Assembly (NCBI GenBank): GCA_045612485.1
Contig: JAZKZE010000013.1
Coordinates: 1 to 16,729 of the forward strand
DNA from: RGIG5327 sp045612485
Lineage (GTDB): Bacteria > Verrucomicrobiota > Lentisphaeria > Victivallales > UBA1829
Reading direction: 5' to 3'
DNA: 16,729 nt
The translations under genes were made by a program, and so were the position numbers. The notes under the pieces are model-generated. The model made no database searches, had not been told where the DNA came from, and saw nothing but the letters and a program-made list of their open reading frames with translations. Below are positions 1-7,000 of this stretch, in pieces. How positions within the stretch are numbered: position 1 is the first letter of the stretch; each line of letters begins with the position of its first letter.

Positions 1-164
1 TTTCTGCCGTTGACCGTTTTGATTATGACTTTTCCCACATTAGCGTGCATAGTTGCAATAATGGCATCATCCACAAAGATAAAGAGCAGAAAAATAAGAA
101 ACAATCCAACGGGAATGATTATAATCCATTCTATAACACCAAGATTTTTCATCAATATTTTCAT
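1..164 (-). CDS. Type B single-helix anchored protein, 3' end outside window
   Basis: The ATG is at 164-162 and the frame runs open to the window edge, giving about 54 residues of the N-terminus. It contains one hydrophobic helix (about residues 13-31) followed by the start of a soluble domain. It is nearly identical to the complete gene at 1690-2121: the only residue change I see in the shared part is Met for Ile at position 5, plus one silent change. It lies downstream of a type A membrane gene (271-657), as the complete copy does. No known family was recognised. An inner-membrane anchor with an extracytoplasmic domain is inferred, and a role as immunity or accessory protein is suggested only by its position after toxin-related sequence. 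Confidence 0.75.
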   Translation of the reverse strand, partial: MKILMKNLGVIEWIIIIPVGLFLIFLLFIFVDDAIIATMHANVGKVIIKTVNGR

Positions 165-230
165 AGGATGATCTTCCTCCCTGCTGTGTTGAAAGGTAAT
201 ATAACATTCATCAGGAAAAATGCAAACGGG
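1..230. repeat. Near-identical direct repeat, copy 1
   Basis: Bases 1-230 align without gaps to 1958-2187 with about four mismatches by eye. The repeat covers the N-terminus of the type B gene and its leader with the ribosome binding site. The match stops sharply after the shared 'aaacggg', where the two neighbouring type A genes begin to differ. Copy 1 may extend left beyond the window. Confidence 0.93.
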
Positions 231-270
231 AATCAATAAGGAGAAAAAATTACAGGCAAAACAACTGCTC

Positions 271-657
271 CTACTGGCGGGAAACAAGCCTGAGTAAAAT
301 TGTGATCACCCAGGCAAAGGAAAGAATACTTGCCAAACATGAAATACAGAAAAAACGCCATAATTTTTTCTTTTCGCAAACTTGAAAAAGAAGATACACA
401 AAATAAAATGCAGGCAGAGATAAATAACATCCAATGAAAAGAAAAGCAAAATGATCCTGCCTCATGCACGCCGGAAAATTTTCCGTAAAGAGCAATAGTA
501 CCAAAATAAAAAACAGGAGAAGGAACATGGGAATTTGTATATGAAGACAGATCAAGGCTCCTGCCAGATACTTTTTTGCCTCTTTTTCCAACAGATACCC
601 GGAAACACATCCTGCCAGATAGCAAATCAATGAGAATAAGTAAAGTAATGAAACCAT
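271..657 (-). CDS. Type A four-helix membrane protein, paralog 3 (candidate immunity)
   Basis: 128 residues, strongly hydrophobic, with about four membrane segments. It shares a C-terminal signature with the proteins at 1199-1612 and 2200-2601: an LSLPA-YF segment, then an LF pair, a basic patch (KKKLWRFFC) and a SILSFAW-like helix. It follows a decayed toxin tail (750-845), just as the 2200-2601 paralog follows the intact toxin tail. A strong AAGGAGG lies 14 bases before the ATG and a closer GAGG sits 3 bases before it; an in-frame stop just upstream makes this ATG the first possible start. I know no named family for it. Membrane immunity protein is an inference from position and topology, resembling how pore-forming or envelope-acting toxins are neutralised. 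Confidence 0.72.
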   Translation of the reverse strand: MVSLLYLFSLICYLAGCVSGYLLEKEAKKYLAGALICLHIQIPMFLLLFFILVLLLFTENFPACMRQDHFAFLFIGCYLSLPAFYFVYLLFQVCEKKKLWRFFCISCLASILSFAWVITILLRLVSRQ

Positions 658-749
658 ATGCCTCTATTCTTCCTCCTTGATACGGCTTCCATCCACAAAC
701 AGAATTTACAATAATATACAGGCAAAAGGAGTGTTTTTCAAATACAATT

Positions 750-845
750 TTAACTTCCGGCGATTCTGTTTTCAACAGGAGTGTTATCATTTTCAGCATT
801 CCCCCAAAGCCAATAAGGAATGACATCAAATACAATATGTTCCAC
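750..845 (-). pseudogene. Orphan C-terminal tail of the toxin gene
   Basis: In the frame ending at the TAA (750-752) the sequence reads VEHIVFDVIPYWLWGN, then a variable acidic stretch and NRIAGS. This matches the last 29 or so residues of the 403-residue protein at 2672-3883 (HMVYDVIPYWLWGN ... NRIIGN). Nothing of the rest of the gene precedes it in frame: upstream the frame has no matching toxin sequence and no plausible start. It is therefore a decayed copy left by duplication or tip replacement. Its distance to the following type A gene (about 92 bases) resembles that of the intact pair (70 bases). Confidence 0.82.
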
Positions 846-870
846 CCTCTTTCCCGAAAGGCAGTTTTTT

Positions 871-1000
871 TATGGATTATTTACACGATCCCACTCTTTC
901 CATTTTTCATCTGTCATTTCCCATTGAGAGTAGATAGCGAAACCATTGAAATTTTTCAGAGGGAGATCAGGATCTTTCAGGGCACCCCCCCCTATAAGAC
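871..1000 (-). pseudogene. Gene fragment of unknown origin between two toxin remnants
   Basis: One frame ending at a TAA (871-873) reads as plausible protein, including the segments LKDPDLPLKNFNGFAIYSQW and EMTDEKWKEWDR. It does not match the intact toxin or the membrane proteins nearby. It ends at a run of seven A residues (minus strand) and begins near a run of eight G residues (985-992), both prone to slippage. I see no start codon or ribosome binding site. It may be part of a lost immunity gene or a different toxin tip; the identity is unknown. Confidence 0.35.
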
Positions 1001-1016
1001 AGAGGAAATATTTTCC

Positions 1017-1063
1017 ACTTCCGGAATTTTGAAGATTTTATTGGCATATTCCAGACATTTTTT
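1017..1063 (-). pseudogene. Internal scrap of the toxin gene
   Basis: The minus strand reads KKCLEYANKIFKIPE, matching residues 120-134 of the intact 403-residue protein (KKCLEYANRIFKIPE), at about 90% DNA identity to 3485-3529. After that it runs into unrelated sequence and a stop. It lies about 170 bases upstream of the orphan toxin tail, in a different frame relationship, so most of the toxin body between the two pieces has been deleted or replaced. Confidence 0.8.
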
Positions 1064-1184
1064 CACTTCCCGGCGACCAGAAAAAGTAGAGAAGCAAAGC
1101 AGTAAGAACTATTGCAGCAACCGAAGCACAAATCCAGCACAGGGAAAAGAAAAGTTTTTTCAATAAACTGTGTTGAATTTTCAT
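1038..1184 (-). CDS. Small membrane ORF, probably truncated (48 aa)
   Basis: The ATG at 1184-1182 has an AGAAG ribosome binding site 5 bases upstream and starts 14 bases after the stop of the preceding type A gene. It encodes 48 residues: a basic N-terminus (MKIQHSLLKK), one long hydrophobic helix, then FFWSPGSEKMSGICQ. The last ten codons are read out of frame through the toxin scrap at 1017-1063, so the natural C-terminus seems to have been replaced by junction sequence. It may be the broken N-terminus of a single-helix anchored protein in the style of type B, although similarity to type B is limited to the MKI start and topology. It may not be functional. Confidence 0.4.
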   Translation of the reverse strand: MKIQHSLLKKLFFSLCWICASVAAIVLTALLLYFFWSPGSEKMSGICQ

Positions 1185-1198
1185 ATTTCTTCTATCTG

Positions 1199-1612
1199 TC
1201 AATGTAAAGAGCCAAAACAGATAAAAAGAGTTATTCCAAAAGAAAAAGAAAGGATACTTGATAAGGAACATACACAAAAAACTTTCCAAATCGTCTTTTT
1301 TCCGGCAGAATGGAAAAGATGAACCACAAAATAAAGGGCGGGCAGGGAAAGAAAAATTGTTAAAAATATCAGGGAAAGAACCCCGCCACCAAAAAGTTTC
1401 CGCCAGGTTTCCGATATAAACATCAATATACAAGAGAGGATAAACACAGGAAGCGGCAAATGAAGACAGAACAAGGCTTTGAATATATACTTTTTATATT
1501 CCTGCTCCACAAAAAAGACAAGACCCCATCCAAGCAGCAGGAGTATGGACGAAAGGATAAGCAATCCCGCCCCTGACAGCCCGCAAAACACAACATGATA
1601 ATCTCCTGTCAT
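1199..1612 (-). CDS. Type A four-helix membrane protein, paralog 2 (candidate orphan immunity)
   Basis: 137 residues with about four hydrophobic segments. It shares with the paralogs at 271-657 and 2200-2601 the LSLPALYF motif, an LF pair, a basic loop (here HSAGKKTIWKVFC) and the SLSSILSFSFG helix. The start is fixed by AAGGAG eight to nine bases before the ATG. Unlike the other two type A genes it has no toxin tail immediately upstream; it follows the type B gene at 1690-2121. It may be an orphan immunity gene retained after its toxin partner was lost, as is common in polymorphic toxin loci. That role is inferred. Confidence 0.75.
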   Translation of the reverse strand: MTGDYHVVFCGLSGAGLLILSSILLLLGWGLVFFVEQEYKKYIFKALFCLHLPLPVFILSCILMFISETWRKLFGGGVLSLIFLTIFLSLPALYFVVHLFHSAGKKTIWKVFCVCSLSSILSFSFGITLFICFGSLH

Positions 1613-1689
1613 ATTGAAAACTCCTTACAAAGCTCTTTCTTCATTCTGTACCAATTACAGAAATGATCGATTCTGCTGATATATTTTTA

Positions 1690-2121
1690 CTATTTAACTA
1701 TCCTTGCCGGTTCGATTTTTTTCAAATAGTCAAGCAATGCCTTTTCCGCTTCCGGATCCCTTATGGCGTAATCAAGTATGAATACGGATAGTCCCATGTG
1801 GGAAGCTGTAAGAAAGAGCTTTTTTTTCTCCGGAATATAACTCAAAAACCAGCTGCTGCCCCATAAATTTTCAACGGAAATATCGTAATAGTAAAGTTGT
1901 TCTCCTTTTGTTTTCAGTTGTCTTGCAGTTGGTCTCACCGGAACTTTTAATGAGAACTTTCTGCCGTTGACCGTTTTGATTATGACTTTTCCCACATTAG
2001 CGTGCATAGTTGCAATAATGGCATCATCCACAAAGATAAAGAGCAGAAAAATAAGAAACAATCCAACGGGAATGATTATGATCCATTCTATAACACCAAG
2101 ATTTTTTATCAATATTTTCAT
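1690..2121 (-). CDS. Type B single-helix anchored protein
   Basis: 143 residues. There is one N-terminal hydrophobic helix (about residues 13-31, rich in Ile and Phe), then a soluble domain of about 105 residues with charged and aromatic residues (GEQLYYYDISVENLWGSSWF) and a lysine-rich C-terminus. An AGGGAGG site stands 11 bases before the ATG, inside the duplicated leader. It lies 78 bases downstream of the type A gene at 2200-2601 and is probably co-transcribed with the toxin. I do not recognise a family. An inner-membrane anchor with a periplasmic domain is likely. It could be a second immunity factor, or an accessory protein for the toxin. A near-identical copy begins at 164. Confidence 0.78.
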   Translation of the reverse strand: MKILIKNLGVIEWIIIIPVGLFLIFLLFIFVDDAIIATMHANVGKVIIKTVNGRKFSLKVPVRPTARQLKTKGEQLYYYDISVENLWGSSWFLSYIPEKKKLFLTASHMGLSVFILDYAIRDPEAEKALLDYLKKIEPARIVK

Positions 2122-2187
2122 AGGATGATCCGCCTCCCTGCTGTGTTGAAAGGTAATATAACATTCATCAGGAAAAATGCAAACGGG
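1958..2187. repeat. Near-identical direct repeat, copy 2
   Basis: Partner of 1-230, offset 1957 bases. It covers the first 54 codons of the type B gene and about 66 bases of leader. Differences are a silent base, one coding change and two adjacent bases just upstream of the start codon. Confidence 0.93.
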
Positions 2188-2199
2188 GAAATGGCTATC

Positions 2200-2601
2200 T
2201 TACTGACGTGCGACAAAACTTAAAAAATTTGTTACTCCCCATGCAAATGTAAGTATGCTTGTTAAACTTGTTATACAAAAAAATTTGAATGTATTATTCC
2301 TGTGGGGTGGATAGAAAAGAAGTATGATAAAATAAAGAGCCGGCAGGGACAAATAACAAAAAAGGAGAACAAATTCTATTGTATTCTGCCCGGGGTAAGA
2401 TATAGAGGGAAATATAAAACTGAAAAGTAGTGCAATCATAAAAAAAACAATAAGCATGATCCACTGGGAATGAAGCAGAATCAAAGCTGCCGGCAGGTAC
2501 GCCCAATCTTTCCTTTCCATAAAAATAACAGAAAGCAAGGCGGCAGCCCAAAGTATATAGGATGTGAGAATCAATAAAAAAGAGAGATCCCGGGGATCCA
2601 T
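2200..2601 (-). CDS. Type A four-helix membrane protein, paralog 1 (candidate immunity to the adjacent toxin)
   Basis: 133 residues, with hydrophobic segments at about 6-28, 34-64, 76-96 and 106-128. It carries the shared type A signature CYLSLPALYFIILLF and SLTSILTFAWG. An AGGGAG site lies about eight bases before the ATG. The gene starts 70 bases after the stop of the intact toxin-like gene, the usual position for a cognate immunity gene. The same toxin tail - type A order recurs at 845-271. If it is the immunity protein, the toxin would be expected to act at or across the inner membrane, as with pore formers or lipid-linked targets. No named family was recognised. Confidence 0.77.
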   Translation of the reverse strand: MDPRDLSFLLILTSYILWAAALLSVIFMERKDWAYLPAALILLHSQWIMLIVFFMIALLFSFIFPSISYPGQNTIEFVLLFCYLSLPALYFIILLFYPPHRNNTFKFFCITSLTSILTFAWGVTNFLSFVARQ

Positions 2602-2671
2602 AACAAAACTCCCTGCTTTGTTCCAAGTTCACAGTAATATACAGGCAAAAGTGATTAATGCAAGGAAAATT

Positions 2672-3883
2672 TCAGTTTCCGATGATTCTATTTCCCAGTG
2701 GAGTAGTATCATCAATAGAATTCCCCCAAAGCCAATAAGGAATAACATCATATACCATATGCTGTAACGCCTTATTGGGAGGAAAATGATTAAATGTCCC
2801 GATATTATCAACAGAGGTTACTAATTTTGCATTGTCCCTATCACTTTCATAAATGGCCTCTTGTCCAGTTTTTGTGTTGTAATATTTTACATTAAGTAAC
2901 TTTCCATTATTTCTGTGATACCAGTTCTCATTTTCACTGGCTTTTTTCCAGCCTTCTTTCTGAGCTTCCTCACTTCTTGCTTCTTTGGGATTTTTTGGTA
3001 AATATCTTGTTTGCTGCATTACCATACTAAGTCTTTTGTAATGCATATCCTTCATGATTTCATAAATATCCATAACATTTTTGATACTTTCTTTTGAATT
3101 ATAAATTTCTTCTTTAACTACTTTAAATGGTATAATTTTTGCAATATAATCTAAATAAAAGTCAAAAATGTGTAATTCTCCTTTCAACTCATTTATTCGA
3201 AGATTAATTTTTGCGGAAAACTTGTTAATTATCGGTCGTAGTTCATGCCTGAATTCGATATATTCAGTAAATGAAGTGGCTCTTTTCATTTTTTTGATTA
3301 AATTAAATGTTTGGCTCGTATAAAATTCAACATCTTTTTGTATTTTCGATTTGATTTTTACATATTTCGCAGCCAATTGCTCTATTTCTTTCTGAAATTC
3401 TTTTTCATTTTCCGGAGCATACACATCCTCATAACGGCACTTGCAATTCGGATGCTGCGGCAATTTGGGCATAAGGTGTGCTTCTTCCGGAATTTTGAAG
3501 ATTCTATTAGCGTATTCCAGACATTTTTTGCAGGCGCCTTCTTTGGAAGCATCGGCATCTGTAATATATTTTTTCCCGATGATTTTTCTTCCGTTACGGT
3601 CAGCATAAGTTTCAAAATTCTGCGGCAAAAAGGGATGAAAACGGCAGGTATTCCCATTGGAAGGATTTTTCAAAACGGGACAAATGGAAGGAAAAATCAT
3701 CTGTTTAGCTGCGATTCGGGAAATATCTTCTTTTTGAAGAAATATATTTTTCTCCAGAATATTACAAAATTTTATCCCCTGCCTTTCACATTCTTTATTT
3801 CCGCAACTTTCTCCCGGAAAATATTTTTCCAGTAACAGTAAGTCATTATTTCTTTTGAGTTCTTCCATCCATTTTTCATTCAT
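2672..3883 (-). CDS. MuF-like polymorphic toxin candidate
   Basis: 403 residues, no signal peptide or membrane helix. Residues 1-110 contain several cysteines (27, 32, 40, 68, 80). Residues 109-150 carry a CKKC pair (118/121) and HPNCKC (144-149), spaced as in the C-terminal motif of phage Mu gpF-like head morphogenesis proteins, probably a metal site. Residues 160-290 look helical and lysine-rich. Residues 290-403 resemble the terminal domain of PAAR/RHS/MuF-type toxins: KYYNTKTGQEAIY, then NIGTFN, then DVIPYWLWGNS and DDTTP near the end. The start is supported by GGGAGG five bases upstream. Fusion of a MuF module to variable toxin tips is known from temperate phages, but no phage gene is visible here. 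The gene looks more AT-rich than Region 2, particularly between 3000 and 3400. Two remnants of a relative lie downstream. Toxin function is inferred and its target unknown. Confidence 0.68.
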   Translation of the reverse strand: MNEKWMEELKRNNDLLLLEKYFPGESCGNKECERQGIKFCNILEKNIFLQKEDISRIAAKQMIFPSICPVLKNPSNGNTCRFHPFLPQNFETYADRNGRKIIGKKYITDADASKEGACKKCLEYANRIFKIPEEAHLMPKLPQHPNCKCRYEDVYAPENEKEFQKEIEQLAAKYVKIKSKIQKDVEFYTSQTFNLIKKMKRATSFTEYIEFRHELRPIINKFSAKINLRINELKGELHIFDFYLDYIAKIIPFKVVKEEIYNSKESIKNVMDIYEIMKDMHYKRLSMVMQQTRYLPKNPKEARSEEAQKEGWKKASENENWYHRNNGKLLNVKYYNTKTGQEAIYESDRDNAKLVTSVDNIGTFNHFPPNKALQHMVYDVIPYWLWGNSIDDTTPLGNRIIGN

Positions 3884-3971
3884 AGCGTCCTCCCGGATTC
3901 ATAAAAATTTTATTTACGGCACTCTGAAAAAGGAAGAAGCGTCAAATAATTCTTCTGAAAGAAGTATTATA
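3884..3971 (-). promoter_or_regulatory. Probable promoter and leader of the toxin gene
   Basis: A perfect TATAAT lies on the minus strand at 3971-3966, about 83 bases before the ATG at 3883, and GGGAGGA directly precedes the start. No good -35 box is visible at 17 bases upstream; that position holds T-rich sequence belonging to the neighbouring terminator. The leader is AT-rich and I see no operator repeat. Confidence 0.4.
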
Positions 3972-3982
3972 CATTGATTTGC

Positions 3983-4026
3983 ACAAAAAAACTCAAAAAA
4001 AACAGGGTGAGGAAAAACCCACCCTG
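3983..4026 (-). terminator. Intrinsic terminator after the 1161-residue gene pair
   Basis: On the minus strand a perfect 7 bp stem (CAGGGTG at 4026-4020 pairing with CACCCTG at 4009-4003) has a loop of about ten bases. It is followed by T-rich sequence (eight T, then GAG, then seven T). It begins about 25 bases after the stop codon at 4051 and separates the hydrolase-like pair from the toxin island. Confidence 0.85.
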
Positions 4027-4050
4027 CTGAAAAGCTGCTTTATGGTAATA

Positions 4051-7000
4051 TTATTTGAATACCATTACTGCGGCATCCCCGGCTTCCAGAGCAACACGAA
4101 ATGTCATATACCCTTTTTCGCCATTTACAGCAGTACAGGGTTTATCACATTTGACAAGTTTATTTCTTCCCGGAGCTTTTTTCACATTTACCGTAAGGAT
4201 CTTTGCATTGTCATCATCTTCATTTCCAATGAAAACAAGTGTTTCCCCGCTTTTTGCTTTACAGGCGATCAATCTGCCCTTATCAGCAGTTACTTCCGGA
4301 GTGGACAGTAATTTGATGACTTCGGCAACCGCATCGGAAACAAGATCACTGATCCCGTCTTTACCATATCCCAGACGCAAATGCAGTCTGTCCTCTTTCA
4401 CAAGGTGGGGAGCCACATTGAAGAATGCGGCAGATGCCTTGCCGTTTTTCTTGATGGTAAGAACAGGTATTTCCGCATCCAGAAGCACTTTTGCCCCGTC
4501 AGCAACGTAGGAACCCACACATCTTTCATCGTCGCAGATCTCGATTCCGCCATTGCAGAAATCTTTTGCGGCGGTTACTTTCGTAATGGTCTTTTTCTTT
4601 CCGGTATTCTTTACGCCGAAAAGATCTTCCAATCCTGTAACATCTTCACAGGCAAGAAGTCCCACACCTTTCTCATGCAGTTTGCGGATGTGTTTCAATG
4701 TTTCCTTTTTCATGCCTTTCAAGGGGGGCAGAACCAGCACATTGGTATCCGCAGGCGTAAGAAGCATAAGATTTTCTTCCATCACCTGGAACCCGTTGCA
4801 AAGCTGATGCTGACGGGTCTGTTCATAAATGTACGGCACATCTTCGGAAGCGGTATTGCGTACATCAATGATATTGCCGTAGGAATACAACATTCTTTCA
4901 TGGGCTCTGCGGGAACCGTTGCTTGTGACGAATGCGGGAGAGCAAAGGGGGCGTTCCGGAATATAATCGGCAACAGCACGCCATGCAGTAAGGAGAGTTT
5001 TGAACCATGCTCTTGAAAAACCGCAAGCCTGGAATCCCTTGTTTTCCCAGAAATGGAAACCGTCTTTCCGGAAATGACCTGTGGCAAAGGAAAATTCATA
5101 GGTCTGCCGGATCATACGGTTGGGATATTCAATGGGGCGTACCCCCATAGGCGGATGAGCATAGAAAACGGCTCCGTCGGGACAGCCCTGACCGCCGCCG
5201 GCAGTATAAATTTCCGGATAAACTCTTGCTCCGGGATGGTTCATAAGGTGACTTGCCATATAGTAGGAACCTCTTTCCAGTCCGTAACGGCAGGCATAGG
5301 GGTAATCTTCATACTGCCAGAACCCCATTTCCTTTTCAGTCAGGCAATCGCATCCCACATACCGGGAAAATTCCGCACCTTTCAGATGGGCGGCATAGAT
5401 GGCGGCAGGTCCATACATGGAAAATTTGAGTTTGGGATTTACTTTCTTCATCTCCTTCAGAAATTCCCGGTGTTCCTCCAGAACATCCTTATTGAACATA
5501 TCCAGATATTCTTCCCAGTATTTTTCCGTAAGGATCCGGTAATTGTGTTCGGAAAGGAAATCTTTGAAGGCAAAATAATCCCAGATCCCGTTGGTCTTTT
5601 CAGCTTTTTTCCATGCTTTTATGCTCTTTTCCATGCTTTTGAGATCAAAATCGCTGTCTTTGGTCTCTTTGACAAATTTATAGAGTTTTTCCAGTCTCTT
5701 TCCACCGTAAGTATGCCGCCACAATGCACAATACTGATTGAGGTATTCGCATACATTCACATAATCGCTTTTGGCAATAAGGTCGAGATTATGTTCCGGC
5801 AGGGGATCATCGGCACAGCGGGTACCCAGCCAGAGGAAATTTTCCCGTCCCAATGCCTTGACAGTAGGCATCACATCAAAATCTCTTGCCGCTTTGGGCA
5901 GGAAGTTGGCGCAACTGTGATAGTGGGGAAGATCGGTACTTTTCCCCATCCATACATCAAAGCCGTCTGTAAGAAGTCCCCTTGTTTCTGTTCTTCCATT
6001 GTAAATATAGGGAAGTCCCGAAGCAAGCGGCGGACAGAGAGCGTCCTTTGCGGTACTCAATACTTCAAAAGCACAATATTCCTCCCATGCGGGGAAAACA
6101 GCATCCATACTCTTTACCCGCAAATGATATACCCCGCAGGAAAGGGAGGAAATTTTTTCCACTTCCAGAAGGATGGAGGGGAAGGAGGATACGCCGAAAG
6201 TACGTTCAGCAGTGCTTACTTTGCATTTAAGTTTCTTTACAGGACGGAAAAAGGCATCTTCCAGATATACTTCAAAGGAAGAAGGCAGAAATTCTTTCCC
6301 TGTAAGACGGATTTTGAAAAGGGCATCTTCTTTTTCCAGGAAGAAGTGATTGTTTTTCTGGAACTCCACAGCCTTGTCATACCGGGGATCGCTTTTGGGC
6401 AGAAGGGCGATAGTTTTCTTCTTTTCCTGGGAAAGAAATTCACATTTGATTTTTTCTTCCGTGAACCCCTGTCCGGAATAAAGGATATTGCCTTTGAGAT
6501 CAAAAATCGTTTCAGAGGGACTCTGCACCATATCCCGCAAGGTGGAAGGCACATAGGTATCTGCTCCGATGGCAAGATCGAATTTGCCTTCCGGCTTCAT
6601 GAAACGCACATTGCGGATAAAGGGCCAGGGCACTTTTTCACAAAGTCTTTCATAGAAGTGGGGTTTCACAAGGCTCTGGACGCAAAGGAAGATCTTGCGG
6701 TCAAAAATCACATATTTTTCGATTTTTTCTCTGGTCAATACTTTGAGATAGGGGTGCAGAAGTACATCAGACCGCATCCCGTGGTAAGTACCTTCCCCGG
6801 CTTCCGTTTCCTGACTGCTGCCGTGGAATTTGAGAGAAGCATCCAGACATGTTCCGTAATCAGTAAGAACTACATCACAGTAGATGGGATAGAATGTAAT
6901 ATCTGCCGGCATGGAAACAGTGAAAGAAGCAATTCTTTTGCCCTCGGCTGTAGAGGGGGCATAGATCTCCATTTTCGTAAGTTTCAATATATCATAGAAA

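Noticed and set aside
233..835. Minus-strand 200-codon frame spanning the type A gene and the toxin tail
   Set aside because: It is the wrong frame for both; the type A frame at 271-657 has paralogs and the toxin tail frame has a clear match.
985..992. Run of eight C residues as a phase-variation switch
   Set aside because: It lies in decayed sequence without an intact gene that it could switch, and repairing its frame does not join the two toxin remnants.
3311..3835. Plus-strand 174-codon frame rich in Phe and Ile
   Set aside because: Antisense to the AT-rich toxin gene; hydrophobic composition is a by-product of Lys/Glu-rich coding on the other strand.
5607..5640. Two copies of a 14-base direct repeat (ttttccatgctttt) 20 bases apart
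   Set aside because: It falls in a lysine-rich linker of the 4051-7536 protein where the paralog has diverged; simple local duplication of coding sequence, not a regulatory array.
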